NCBI RefSeq assembly: GCF_905147365.1
Contig: NC_056423.1
Location: forward strand, 1,344,501 to 1,408,500
DNA from: Aricia agestis
Lineage: Eukaryota > Arthropoda > Insecta > Lepidoptera > Lycaenidae
DNA: 64,000 nt
Direction of reading: 5' to 3'
Below, in pieces: positions 11,248 to 23,099 of the stretch. The stretch's first letter is position 1; every line of letters starts with the position of its first letter. Under the pieces are notes generated by a model. The model was not told the origin of the DNA and searched no databases. It was given only the letters and a program-made list of their open reading frames with translations. Position numbers and translations under genes: made by a program.

Positions 11248-14200
11248 ATGAAGTTCTATACCACTACTTCCAAAGTTCATCGTTTGAAATTAAAAAATAC
11301 TTTCATTGAACGACTACCAGAGTCGAAGCCTGTAACAAAAACTATGAAAGTCTTTTTTGCAATTATTTTGGCTGTATTCCAAATGGATTTTGGATTTTTT
11401 TATGGAAGCAAAAGAAATGTAATGATACTGAAGTTAACTATTTTCACTGTAGCAACACTATTATGTGCTAACTCTATCATTGGAGCAGTGGCTCTCAACT
11501 TAGGTTCTTTCATATTATCATGGAGATTAAAAGCGGTACTAGAACACTATTCATTCATAGTCATCCTTCTGTTCACACCCGAGATAAAATTTCATCGATT
11601 TCTAAAAAAACTGCACGAAATCGATTTAAAAATTGAAATTAGAAGCGGAAAACTTCATTTGGAGTATAAAATTATTTTATTCTTCTTCATGTCTTCTGCC
11701 ACCAGCATTATTCTGGTCAAAATGAATTGGGATCATTTCAAAAGCAACACGAAGAATATGACATTGGATCTACCATTTGCGCTCATGTACCTAGGTTCTG
11801 ATGTGCCTCTTATAGTGCAATTTTTTATATTTTATTCGATTTATATTCGTATTAAGAAGTTGGAGAAATTTTTGAGGAGCAAGATTTTTTTCGAGGATAG
11901 CGTGATCGGTGATAAGAATATTATCGTGTACTCCCACCGCATCTATAAGTCCCTGGTGGATCTAACAGAGAGCATCAAGAAAACATACGACTATATTGTA
12001 AGTAATATAATTATATTGTGCTTAAGGACGCTATCACATTTTTTCACAAATATCAGCGATTTTCAGGTACCATTTTAAAGAATTAGGAGTCACACTGCGA
12101 GGATATTTTGATTTCAAATTAAAGATAATATATTCATCTCCACGTCTACATTATAAATCTTTTATAGCCGCAAATAAAATTTTCATATAAATACGTTTTA
12201 ACCATCACAATAATCGCAAAAGATTAAAAAAATGGGGTTTGATTAGGTACCATTATAGCTAAATACACTGAACTAAGAAAAATAAATATATAAAAAAAGG
12301 TTACTTAATTAATAGTCCCCTGTATGAATAGCTAAATATGTTATATAAAAATAAATAACTTTTCCATTTATAAGAAAAATAAGAAACGCTTTCAAATGTC
12401 TTCATACATTTTCGCCCTATCAAGAACGCGGCGAGCGTCGTAACCGCCACTGTACAAGGCTCGCTGATATTGAATGTTATTTTAATATCGTAAACGTCCA
12501 TATTCGTACTAACCTGCTAATTTTTGTGATAGCGTCCTTAACCACGGCTTCGCGCGTAGGGCTGGGTTATGCGCGCGCTCGAACCGCAGACTACTAATTC
12601 AGACCGCAACGACGAGGTGAGGCGAGGCGCGGCGCGGTATTTTGTATGGATTTGACAGATTTCAATTGCGTGAGACGTCTTGCGTATCTGTCAAATACAT
12701 AATATAAATTTAAAATGCATCTACGCGTCGCGTTGCGGCCTGAATCAACTCGGGGATACTACACCGCGAGATTATAAGCGATTATAATATTATGTAAATG
12801 GCAGTGCAACCGCGCCGCTATTTAAATAAATCGTTACATGCTCTACTTACTCTTATATTTAGACGTGGGAGAGCCATGCTTCGGCGCGAATGGGCCGGCT
12901 CGACCGGAGAAATACCACGTTCTCACAGAAAACCGGCGTGAAAGAGCGCTTGCGCTGTGTTTCGCCGAATGAGTGAGTTTACCGGAAGCCCAATCCCCTA
13001 CCCTATTCCCTTCCCTTCCCTTCCCATTCCTACCCTTCCCTATGACCCTATTCCCTCTTAAAAGTCCAGCAACGCACCTGCAGCTCTTCTGATGCTGCGA
13101 GTGTCCTTGGGCGACGGAAGTTGCTTTCCATCAGGTGACCCGTTTGCTCGTTTGCCCCCTTATTTCATAAAAAAAAACTTAGGATCTTGCGATGTAGCGG
13201 CCAAACCGTTCGTTGGTGCGGACGCATATAAATCCAGTCTAAGCCTAAGTGCGTTTTAGCACGTCACGGAATTTTACCGTCCGGCGTTCATAACTTTCAC
13301 GTTTGCTATATCAAAACGTAAGAAATCGGGACGCCGGCGCGGATGGTAAAATTCCGTGTAGTGCACAAACGCCCTAAGAGCGAGTCCACACGGAGCGTTG
13401 TATTGCGCCGTCGCAACGCTGAAATTAACAGACTTGCTAGTGGCGGTGTTGAACTCATAAAGTTAATATACCTAGCGGAATAGAGAAACAAAGGCCTGAG
13501 CAAGAGAGATGTCACTATCAGTAACACTGCGTGGTAAAAAGAGACGTGTGATACATGACAGCAGCACCCTTTTTTTGACGTCCAGTCGGCACGTGCCGCA
13601 CGTTGACAATTTAATCTCATAGAAATCACGTTCAATCATGCTTGTGTAAGTGTATACGTACACATATTTTTACACACAGATGAAACCAATTTCGGTTACG
13701 TTTGACAGCTCGAGATTGTTGCTCTATTCCGCTAGGTATATTAACTTTATGGTTGAGCTACTTATTATTACAATTTTTATAGATAAACTTCATTTTTTTT
13801 AAACCATTAGATCCGTGTAAATATTTTGTTTTAATTTCCCTAGACGATCAATTCTATTAAATTATTGCCCATTATATAAATATTGCCCATTATTACGTAT
13901 TGTGCAATATGGTTGACGATATTAAACTGACCCTAATTTTTGTGTATTTGCAGTTTCTGATGTCCTTAATAATGAACACTCCAAACATACTGGTTATAAT
14001 TTACACTGCTGTTAAGGAAATTAAATCTAGTTCGGTATGTAACTGTAAGTCTGGTCTTCAGATCACTGTCGCACTCAGAGACGTAATATTAATTACTTAA
14101 CTGTAATTAAATGAAGATTCTGACATAAGTTCCATACATTATCTGTCAAACTTTTCATTAAATTGAAGTTTAATCATATAAGTCTCTGAGAGCGACCGCA

Positions 14201-15793
14201 GACTTACAATTTCAAGTTGGCCAACTAAATCGCATAGTATACCATCATACAGTTAATATACCTAGCGGAATAGAGAAACAAAGGCCTGAGCAAGAGAGAT
14301 GTCACTATCAGTAACACTGCGTGGTAAAAAGAGACGTGTGATACATGACAGCAGCACTCTTTTTTTGACGTCCAGTCGGCACGAGCCGCACGTTGACAAT
14401 TTAATCTCATAGAATTCATGTTCAATCATGCTTGTGTAAGTGTATACGTACACATATTTTTACACACAGATGAAACCAATTTTGGTTTCGTTTGACAGCT
14501 CGAGATTGTTGCTCTATTCCGCTAGGTATATTAACTTTATGATACCAATAGCTATAGCGACTTACGAGAGCTCGCACATTGCATCCAACTAAAGTGTACA
14601 ACTAAATGATTAACAATTTCCCATTACGTACAAATTAAAAAGTTGTCCAATTAAACTGTGAAACTATGCAATTTAGTTGTACGATAGTCGGCTAACTTGA
14701 AATTGTATGTGACCCCAAAGATTTTTTCAAGCCTAATTTATCTCCTTCAGTCAAATGAATTCAATTCGAATTTCCTTCACACAAAATGTTGCTATCTCGG
14801 TCTTTACGGACCTCTGGAAACAAAATGCTACAAATTTATACACGAGGAAAGAGACAAGTAGCGGCGAGTATTTTTCTAAAATACATCTAAAATATATATT
14901 TTCTAAAGTAAACGTCTTTTCAAAAAAGAGTTCAGTCACCGAACTTTACAATATTTTATACAGAGTGTAACAAAACTAAATAAAAATTAAAAATACTTTG
15001 GGGTGTCCACGGATTCCTGTATACAGGGTGTAACAAAACTAAATAAAAATACTTTAGGGTGTGCATGAGTCCCATGTGTAGAGTTTAGGTACTGTGAAAG
15101 TAGCAGCGGTCGTTCTGTGACTGCCACAACGCGTCGTGGCCGTTTTCATTATAGCCACAACACGAATTTCGTCTTGTGGCTGTTTCACTGTGACCACAAC
15201 GCGATGTGAGCTATTTTTTCGCTTTATAAGCGTTTACGGTCTTTCTGCGTAACTTATTATGTATAAAATCAGTAGTGCTTTTTCTTGTTTCAGAAAAACG
15301 CATTCTACACAGTAGAATTCTTTATGGTAGTCCATATTATGGTCATAAAGTTCGCCCCAGCCTTAGCGGCTGGTTGTTTGTCTTCAGCTGCTCACCAGAT
15401 AAAAGTTCTACTGAATAATAAACTGATAGAAGAAAAAGGTATGATATTGTAATCCATTATTACGAAAGTAGTGTGTAGGAGGCACTTGTCCCACCTTTCG
15501 TTAATAAATTATTTTGGAAGTTTGGAATTAGTTTGGAAGTTTATTGCAAGTTTATCCAATAAATATATTTACAGATTAGCACATCCTTATGAGTTTTCAC
15601 CAACCGGTATTTTATTGTTTCAGATCCAGTGAAAATATGCACCATCTGGAAATTCCTGAACTACATCGAGGCGAGATCATTTCGTCTGCAGGTGTTTACG
15701 GTGATACCTCTGGACGCCTCCCTACCCATGAAGGTGCTAGACGTGTGCTGCACCTATGTCATCGTACTCATACAGCTCACACACCTGTATTGA
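11248..15793 (+). CDS. Gustatory receptor GR-C, complete, four exons
   Basis: Predicted taste receptor channel subunit of 381 aa. Exons: 11248-11997 (250 codons), 13954-14034 (27 codons), 15294-15438 (145 bp), 15624-15793 (170 bp, stop TGA at 15791). Exon 2 and 3 lengths and all phases equal those of GR-B. Donors are gtaagt, gtatgt and gtatga; acceptors end in cag. Landmarks: QMDFGF near residues 45-50 (the DFGF block of the paralogs), LVDLTESIKKTYDYI at the end of exon 1, YIEARSFRLQ in exon 4, and the family signature TYVIVLIQ near residue 369, 13 residues from the end. Intron 1 holds a MITE, a LINE tail, a TIR element and an hAT-like MITE. Intron 2 holds a second, nearly identical hAT-like MITE and a mariner-like fragment. 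Directly after the stop lies a tandem array of copies of the exon 4 end. Ligand unknown. Confidence 0.93.
12590..12755. mobile_element. MITE family J copy in GR-C intron 1
   Basis: Shares 'tcagaccgcaacg', 'tttgtatggatttgacagattt', 'gtgagacgtcttg' and 'gcatctacgcgtcgcgttgcgg' with 10540-10735. The ends are decayed. Confidence 0.6.
12860..13170. mobile_element. LINE 3'-tail-like interspersed repeat
   Basis: Contains 'gccatgcttcggcgcgaatg', 'ggccggctcgaccgg', a CCCTTCC-rich tandem stretch, and 'gttgctttccatcaggtgac' followed by 'gtttgctcgtttgccccctt'. The last part recurs at 42137-42285, 49152-49262 and 53262-53370. From memory of lepidopteran genomes this resembles the untranslated tail of a CR1/Zenon-type LINE, but no coding part is here to prove it. 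Confidence 0.5.
13244..13382. mobile_element. Palindromic MITE in GR-C intron 1
   Basis: Left CTAAGTGCGTTTTAGCAC and right GTGCACAAACGCCCTAAG are inverted, as are the inner 'cggaattttaccgtccggcg' and 'cgccggcgcggatggtaaaattccg'. Confidence 0.65.
13456..13751 (+). mobile_element. hAT-like MITE, family H, upstream of GR-C exon 2
   Basis: Full-length 296-bp copy with ends CATAAAGTTAATATACC and GGTATATTAACTTTATG. Flanks GTTGAACT (13448-13455) and GTTGAGCT (13752-13759) form an 8-bp target duplication with one mismatch. It differs from the copy at 14246-14541 at only a few positions. Confidence 0.82.
14246..14541 (+). mobile_element. hAT-like MITE, family H, downstream of GR-C exon 2
   Basis: 296-bp copy in the same orientation as 13456-13751, with which it shares almost every base. 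The target duplication is imperfect (ATACCAT / ATACCAA). Together the two copies bracket exon 2. Confidence 0.8.
14960..15105. mobile_element. Mariner-like MITE fragments, two broken copies
   Basis: The terminal block 'acagagtgtaacaaaactaa' near 14960 is repeated as 'acagggtgtaacaaaactaa' near 15024, followed by 'actttagggtgtgcatgag' and 'gtgaaagtagcagcg'. This is the left half of the family at 3928-4186, partly duplicated. Confidence 0.65.
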
Positions 15794-15800
15794 ACACCAG

Positions 15801-16185
15801 GTGTCTATGATGCACCTGGACACGCCTGGGCGTAAACATCCTGAAACTGTACTGCACCTACGTAGTCATGCTCATGCAGCTCACACACCTGTATTGTGCA
15901 CCAGGTATTCACCGTGCACCTGGACACCTGGACGTCAAGTGCTGGACCTGTACTGCACCTTCGTACTCATACAGCTCATAGCCCTGTATTGATCACCAAG
16001 TATTCACGGTGCGCCTGGACACCTGGACATCAAGTGCTGGACCTCTGCTACACCTACGTCGTTTACGGTGCACCTAGACGCCTGGACGTCAAGTGCTGGA
16101 CACACACACCTGTATTTTTAACCAGGTGGTCATAGTGCACCTGGACACCTGCACATGGAGGTCCATATCTTGTGCACCTAGACAC
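15801..16185 (+). repeat. Degenerate tandem copies of the GR-C last-exon end
   Basis: After the GR-C stop, about five copies of the last ~100 bp of exon 4 follow head to tail: about 15801-15894, 15904-15992, 16000-16060 (cut short), 16061-16120 (internal deletion) and 16124-16185 (start only). Each begins like 'caggtgtttacggtg..cctggac'. In the first two the frame of the last helix is still readable: YCTYVVMLMQLTHLY in the first and YCTFVLIQLIALY plus TGA in the second, against CCTYVIVLIQLTHLY in the gene. An indel relative to exon 4 lies upstream of this part, and no splice acceptor precedes the copies, so they are probably untranslated 3' sequence. Confidence 0.85.
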
Positions 16186-16440
16186 AATATAATATGCTGC
16201 TGTCAAAAAAATTGTTCATAGATGACATCAATAACATACATCACCGGCAGATATAAGTACCGAAAAGTTTATTCATAGCTGTCGCAACTCGCAAGATACG
16301 TAATCATCCTACTGGTTGTGACATTATTTAAAAGAGTAATTAAAATGACAATTTTTTGGTGTTATTCAACTCCCAAACTCCATCCTTATACATTCACAAT
16401 TGTTCAATTCTTGAACACCAACTGGTTTTGACATAGGTAC

Positions 16441-16760
16441 AGAGGCCGCGCGGTGTAAGGCGTGGGCGGTGTGGGCGACCGCCCAAGGCCTTGCGGTCTA
16501 AGGGGCCTCGCGCCCCTTGGACCACGAGGTTTTTTTCAAGGATTTATGAGTGTTATTACTCAAATATTCATGAATAAAAAGTTTTATAGAAAAAGTTTGA
16601 GTATCAAAAAATTTCTTTCTCTCAACAAATCCGTCCTATTGCGTTATCCATCTGAGGGCCTCGCAAAATTATATTAATAAATCAGGGGGCCTCGCATGAT
16701 ACATAATTATATCTTACCCACATCACATTTAGGTCTTGCCCCGCCATTGCATAGGTACAA
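16441..16760. repeat. GC-rich low-confidence repeat
   Basis: Unusually GC-rich for the window: 'ggtgtgggcgaccgccc', then GGGGCCTCGC repeated in variant form near 16500, 16655 and 16685 (gggcctcgc). I do not recognise the element. Confidence 0.35.
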
Positions 16761-18928
16761 GGTATCAAATCCATTAAAAAAGTATTGATTTCGCAGTAAA
16801 ATGAGTTATGCTACTGAAACCCAGCTGCATTATTCGATGATGACATGCATCTTAAGTCTTAACCCTTCCTCCGCCATGAAAAAGGCCCCATAATTGACTA
16901 ACGCAGATTATAGATCTATCTAACACTTGCTCCCTCCAAGATGTCACTGACACACTAACACATAAGCGCTCGGCAAACAGGGGGTTTATAATGCACCACA
17001 GTGCATTGAACTTGGGGGTGTAATATACATAGTAACTTTCCACTGAAATTCCTTTTTTTGCACCCCTTCACCAAGGGGTTAACGTCGCTAGAAGCGATAT
17101 GAATAAAGTTAGGTCGATATTAAAAAGATAACTGATTTATTTTTTCACTCTTTTATATTTCTATAAGATAGCTCAGTGAATGAAACGGGTGCAATTGTAC
17201 AATATCTATCAATCGCATAGAAAATCCAGTAATAAATTATTGTTATGTCGTCAAATCGCGATCTACCAATAAGACGTCCCAGAGTGACCGTACGCGCTCT
17301 ACCAAAGGGACTCAAAACTTGAGCACTGCCTTCCATCTTCATATAAAGCCATCTTATAATATAAAGATTCTTGTATCTTGTGAAAAATACTGTTGTATGT
17401 TTGAACTTTGAGCATTTTTTGAGGTTGTTTAAATTTTTGGAAAAAGTTTAGGATGAATAAGTTTACAGACAGGTATACACAAATATGGATATTATAAAAT
17501 CTCTTTTCAGGTATTTCCAGTATTTAAAAAACATAGAGTCACAGCAGAGAAAACTCTGGAACAAAATATCTTGCGTTTTTCCAGTAGTTTATATTATCAG
17601 TATGTCGTTAATTTTGTATGTGGTTTGATTTGAAAAGTTCACAGAGGGGGAGGAATATAAGAAATGTCATTCAGAGAAAAGATGGAGACTCTATGAAAGG
17701 GATGATGCTTGTGAAGCGTACATCAGCAAGGGGTAAAATATAGATGATATAGAATATTACGTACTTAGTATTCAAGAAATTAATTCGTAGAAAAACGGCG
17801 AACTAATTATTTAAAAGGATTGCCAAGTCAATGTCACTTACCTAAACTAACCAAATAATGTAGGTCGGCAATCTGTCTATGAACCTATTTTTCTGAAAAA
17901 ATTAGAAACCATATTAGACACTTTATTTATACGCGTTGCTTACGACCAGTGTTACCATTACCATCAGTGTTTTTCAACTTGATCCCTGGGAGGTCTTAAA
18001 ATGGTTGAAAAACATTGCCATACACCGTACTCCGCAATTTTTTGGTTTATTTCGCACATAGATCGTCTGGACATAACATAAGCACACAGAAACAAAAATT
18101 TTACTTTACTTCTTGTTGTTGATAGTAGAATTCTGTGTCTAAGATACTTTTGATAGAAAATTGTTAAGATTTGAGGCGTATGAAACATAGCAATACAAAA
18201 ATATTCATCCCTAGATTCCTAGGGATATGTATATTTACAAAAAATAGAAATGTATAAAAATAAATAAAGAAAACCCAAAAATAAATAATTATATTGCAAG
18301 TAAAGTTTTTAAACGGTTAAACTTTCATCCCACGTAATCATGTTTAAAATCTTCCGAATGATTTCCGAAATTATCTTTCGGTGAATGTTTGCAATATTAT
18401 TCATTACATATTTTGAAACATGATAATATAATACAAACAGAGTGTAATTTTATCATGTTTTTTCCCTATTATGGGACTGCCTTTAAAAACATTCAGCATT
18501 TGCTTTTGTTTTTAAGCGCCTGGAGGCTGAATGAAATTTGCTTCGTAAAAATAACGGCATCAATATTTATGTGAATATACAATTACTTTCCTAGAATTTA
18601 CAAAATCTACCAAAGAATATAAGTAACTTAGTCCATCCGTTGTCTAATTTCCGTAAAAGTATAACTAGCTTTGGATAGACGACGCGATGTAGTTTGGCAG
18701 CTTTGTTTCAATAGTTGTATGTCCTACTAAACAAATAATAATTAAAGTTTAAAAAAGTGATTTTAATAAAATTATAAATATTTTTTTAAGAATCAATTCC
18801 TTTGGACGAGCATCTGATGGCAAAACACTACGGCTGCAATGAAAACTAGCGCAAAATAATTGACCTTGGTTTTATTTCTTTGGAAATCTAGGAACAAGAC
18901 CAAATGTTTTTATTACATTTATGACTAA
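16761..18928. other. Long AT-rich interval, no gene recognised
   Basis: I looked for further GR exons (DFGFV, YIEAR and TY(x)5Q blocks) and found none. A small inverted repeat (gtgtttttcaac / gttgaaaaaca) lies at about 17968-18013. The open frame on the minus strand at 17145-17342 has no recognisable domain. Confidence 0.45.
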
Positions 18929-19124
18929 CTAGATAACGCCTACGTTTGTCGTCAAAATTCGTTTATTGCGCGGGAACCATACATTTTTCCAGGATAAAAA
19001 GTATCTTATGTCCTTTTCCGGGGCGCAAAGTATCTACTATTATCAAATTTCAGCAAAATTGGTTAGGGCGTGAAGAGGTAACAGACAAACAGACACACTT
19101 TCGCATTCATAATATAACTATGGA
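18929..19124 (-). mobile_element. Helitron family A copy
   Basis: CTAG at 18929 and the 'tatccat' 5' end at 19124, with 'ggtaacagacaaacagac' tract and decayed hairpin. The sequence is older than the copies at 20973 or 42947. Confidence 0.75.
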
Positions 19125-19464
19125 TATAATAATAACTGCCGTATTTTCATACCTTCTAAAAATTTTTTGATGAATTTTTTATTGTTTGCATCATTCAAAA
19201 GATCTGTAGCTCTTGTTTCATGTTTCAGTCTGAAGCTGTAATTAAAATTTTAAAGGCAATTAAACTCCAGCTTAAGTGTGGATTACAACGGAGATGAAAT
19301 AAAAACTTGAATAATTAGCGATTGTAGACGAAAGTAATTATAAAACTTATTAAGGGATAAGATGAGAAAATATGACGAGAAAAATATTACGATAGTGTTT
19401 ATACTACAACAGTAAACTTTACTCAAAAGCTAGTATTTTCAGGTTTAAGTTTATATCTTACGAC

Positions 19465-19561
19465 GAAAAATTTTTTTCACTTTTGTATGGGCAAGGGCCC
19501 GAGCGTCACGAGTTTCCCCATACAAAAGTACACGAAGTCAATAAGCTTTTGCTATAGCGAG
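19465..19561. repeat. Mariner-like MITE fragment joined to a hairpin
   Basis: 'cttttgtatgggcaagggcc'/'gagcgtcacgagtttcccca' is the centre of the 3928-4186 family. It runs into an 'aataagctttTGCTATAGCGAGCAaagcttatt' hairpin. Confidence 0.55.
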
Positions 19562-20972
19562 CAAAGCTTATTGTTTTAAAAATCAAACAGATGAAACTTT
19601 AATATTATATATAATATAATATTAAGTATATATACACTTTTGAAATTTGGCACATTTATTCAGACGATGAGATACGAGGCGATGATAACCTTTTTAAGTC
19701 AGTTAATAACGAGATGCGGTATTAAAAATTGTAACTAATAACCGATGGATACATCATACATTGTATTTTATTTGCAATAACATTGTTGATGAAAACTAGT
19801 CTCTTAAAAACCCCCTCTGATTGCGAATGTCCGTTTTCCATTTGTTACCGTTGTAGATCGTAGAATCAACTAGATACGGTAACAAAATATCATGAAAGTT
19901 CTATATCCTTTATCAATAAAATAAAAAATATATTACAATAATTCATGCACCTCATAGACCTTTATATTATTTTGTTAAAGATGCAAGAATTTCTTAGCAG
20001 TTTTACTAGTTATAACTTATAAGCCTTATAGCCGTATAGCCGTGTGATGTTATGTTTTATATACAAATAATAAATACAAATACAAATAATTTATTTCCAG
20101 AAAAATACAATATTATACAACTTCAGATTAAGACAAATCCCCACACTGGTCTGTCCTGTGGGGTCAGTAGGAACATTCTCGTGAAATTTTATAAATTCTA
20201 CACTTTGGCGCAGCGCAGACGACACACCATCCGTGACGCACCTCTTAGTCCGCCTATTATTTATTAAGAAGTTTATGAATATTCGTTATATTCGTCTAAC
20301 AACAAGTTTATCAATATTTTTCAAAAAACAAAATAAAAACTTTGTTTGTTTCTGATTGACTAATATTATCATTTACATACCATTGCTTGCGATACCAAAC
20401 AAGACTAAAATTGCTGCATATCTTCTCTAGCTCTATGGTCCCGATCTATCTGAAAACAATGTAGCGCTTGAAATCCATTAACGCACAGCGCCAAAAGCTG
20501 TTACCACTTAACAGTGCACCACAAAAGTCCATCATCCAGGCTCATTCTTCCACGCTGAATCCACCCCTATTCTATCTGCTACAGAGAGGATAATTGCTTG
20601 ATGGAATTTGCACAAAATGACGCGTATTGACCTTCGACAAATATTCTCCCCTGAATAGTCATTCGCGGACAAACGTTATGTACGGGTTTTCAACTTTAAT
20701 ATGAAGCTATTTTGTATGCTATGATCCCTTTTTACGATATTCATCATCATTACGCTTATTCGTAATTTATGTAAATTTAAAATGAATTTTAAATTTTGTT
20801 AGTCTTGCTAAAACTCGAAAACGGCTGAACGGATTTGGGTAATTTTAGTCTTAAAACAATTGTGGAAGTCCAGGGAATTTTCAGGACGGAAATGAAGTGA
20901 ATGGGCACAAAATGAAAAATTGCATACGGTGTTGACTATGTTTTGTTGAAATCTGACCAGACCAGAGAGAGA
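19562..20972. other. AT-rich interval with one repeat tail
   Basis: 20800-20880 ('tagtcttgctaaaactcgaa', 'ggctgaacggatt') is a tail-like repeat matching, in reverse, 63640-63722. Otherwise nothing recognised. Confidence 0.45.
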
Positions 20973-21186
20973 TCCATACTAATATTATAGATGCGAAAGT
21001 GTGTCTGTCTGTCTGTCTGTCTGTTACCTCTTCACGCCCAAACCGCTGGACCGATTTTGCTGAAATTTGGCGTGGAAATACTTTGAGTCCCGGGAAAGGA
21101 CATAGGATACTTTTTATCCCGAAAAAATGTACGGTTCCCACGCGATAAAGTAGTTTTGGCGCAACGGAATTGCGGGCGTCATCTAG
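20973..21186 (+). mobile_element. Helitron family A, near-complete copy
   Basis: TCCATACTAATATTATAGAT start, (GTCT)n tract, 'ccgggaaaggacataggata', a hairpin around 'gcaacggaattgc', and GGCGTCATCTAG end, followed by T. One of the best copies of the family. Confidence 0.85.
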
Positions 21187-21189
21187 TTC

Positions 21190-21405
21190 TAATATAATGC
21201 CCAAGTGTGTGCAATATAGAGGAGTACATAATATACTTTTACTCTTACGTAAATCGTTACACTGTGGGACGGATGACCGATACTACAAGAAAGCGATTTT
21301 ATTTGCTCATCCGATGCATGGATCATGGTTATTTGCCTGCATTGCCAAATTTAGAAGCAGCCTTTGGGAAAATCCGAGAATCAAATCTACAACCCCCATC
21401 GGATG
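21190..21405 (-). mobile_element. SINE S2, degenerate copy
   Basis: 'ccaagtgtgtgca', 'cttttactct', 'gggacggatgaccgata' and 'catccgatgcatggatcat' match the SINE at 3193-3556. The tRNA-like head is lost or unrecognisable. Confidence 0.6.
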
Positions 21406-21924
21406 AAACAACAGGACTCACATGCATGAAACTCAAACGAACTTTACATACAAAAACATTCATAAATCGTAAGTCATAATAGCCATAGACATATAATATT
21501 ATAGATAATATGTTTTCCACTAAAGGGTGATGTAGATATGACAGATATGGTATGACAGATATGGGACTCTATGAATAACTGAATACCCCAAAAGGTAAAC
21601 GCCAATTTTATCTCAAATCAAACCCATTCGAGAGCCCTCAAAGTGATAGCACGTCAATGTAAGGGCTTTGACAAGAGTCAAAGGGATTGGTGCTTTTTAG
21701 CCTCGTAATAAAGTTTACTTTGGTTTGGATGTATGATAAAAATAGTGATCTGTCGGTGGATAAAGTTGAAATGTTATAGATTTTGAAAATGGAATAATTT
21801 TTTTCATAAGCGATAGAGGAAAAAAATTCTTTAATTGAATAGGTACAGCATACTAGAGCAATTTGATTTGTATCAAAAGGTAATAACTATTTTGTGCATT
21901 TATGTGTTTAAGCCAAAAATTATA
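21406..21924. other. Interval with nothing firmly recognised
   Basis: A short tandem 'atgacagatatgg' doublet lies near 21537-21565. No gene. Confidence 0.4.
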
Positions 21925-22113
21925 AAGGGTGTAACAAAACTAAGTGATAATACTTTAAGGTGTGTATGTGTTTCTTGCAGAGAGTTAACTGTGAAAGTAG
22001 CAGCGCTGAAAGATCAATTTTCTCTTTTTTGTACGGGCAAGGGCCCGAGCGTCACGAGTTTCCCCATGCAAAAGTGAAAAAAAAAGGTCTTTCTGAGCTG
22101 CTACTTTCACAGC
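21925..22113. mobile_element. Mariner-like MITE, decayed
   Basis: 'aagggtgtaacaaaactaag' at the left, inverted 'gtgaaagtagcagc' and 'gctgctactttcac' arms, 'caagggcccgagcgtcacga' centre. The right terminus is lost. Confidence 0.7.
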
Positions 22114-22675
22114 TGTGTAAACGAATTTATCGTTTTTTGCCCCTGATCGACGTCGTGTGCATGCTGGAATGATAGCAATGATTTGCTATCCATCATCCAA
22201 TGTTGAGAGGAGCCTTCACAAAAGTATTGTTTGTGGTAATCCAAAAATAGCAATTAGCGAACCACCCATTAATCGCGAGCAGATTGGAGTATTTAAATTC
22301 GACTTATGGGATGTAAATCACAAAGGCTCCATGTAAATTCCCTTACAGTTGTTTCGCGCGTAATAGCTCCGGCCAGAGAGAGCGTAGAGCTGGGAAGGCT
22401 CAGATATGGCCAAATATAATGGCTGCTACTCGTAATAACAGATTGGTTGTAAATAATAGTGAATGTAAATGCAATCATTTGCAATTCTTTTATTTCCTTA
22501 AAACTAGATATTTCAAGCAATACTAATAAAAAATAATTTGGCAAATATAAACTTATTTGACATATTTATCTAGAGTTATTTGTTTTGTCTTGGTTCTAAA
22601 ATAAAACCTAGTGTACTGGCCACTACTCAAGACGTTATAAATTATAATATATCCCGCGCCATATCTCACGATAAT
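22114..22675. other. No feature recognised
   Basis: AT-rich sequence without repeats shared elsewhere in the window and without a supported ORF. Confidence 0.4.
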
Positions 22676-22824
22676 GGCTGCGTTTCCATCAGAGATGTGT
22701 TGCGAGAAATGTGTTTTTGAGAACCAATAGAATCGCTTCATTGACGTGACCTCGCTCAGCGCAGCGATTCTATTGGATAGTAAATCACATTCCTCGCAAT
22801 ACATCTCTGTTGGCAACGCAGCCT
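22676..22824. mobile_element. Palindromic MITE (GGCTGCGTTTCC ends)
   Basis: Inverted blocks: GGCTGCGTTTCCA...GAGATGTGTTGCGAG against CTCGCAATACATCTC...GGCAACGCAGCC, with an inner pair 'ccaatagaatcgc' / 'gcgattctattgg'. About 149 bp, non-coding. Confidence 0.75.
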
Positions 22825-23099
22825 AAGTGCGACGTATTATAACGACATGGTATATTTCAGAACAAATTAACAGTATAGTGTCAATTGTAGACGCCACGAT
22901 CTAAGCCAGTATACTTGGTAAAATATCGAAACTTACCCACAAAGAGAGAATACCTTTATGATTTGATCAACGGACCTGTCTAAACATTCTCAAGTCTTCT
23001 CTATACCCAAAACGTGCATCAATCAAACGCGTAAATTGCTTCGCTCGTCGCGACAGCTTTAAAACGCAATCCCGACCGCGTGGGGCGGCTGATTGACTT

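Noticed and set aside
13306..14453. Paired similar open frames on the minus strand (13306-13663 and 14225-14453)
   Set aside because: They are translations of the two hAT-like MITE copies; similarity comes from the repeat, not from a gene family.
15589..16135. Three overlapping open frames rich in H, T and P
   Set aside because: They are wrong-frame readings of GR-C exon 4 and its tandem copies; the receptor frame is set by the splice acceptor at 15623 and the matching phase of exon 3.
15801..16185. CRISPR-like or satellite array
   Set aside because: Units are unequal, lack fixed spacers, and are clearly derived from a receptor exon in a eukaryotic genome.
17500..17640. Possible extra GR exon after a tttcag acceptor at 17511
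   Set aside because: The frame meets stops within a few codons and has no YIEAR or TY(x)5Q block.
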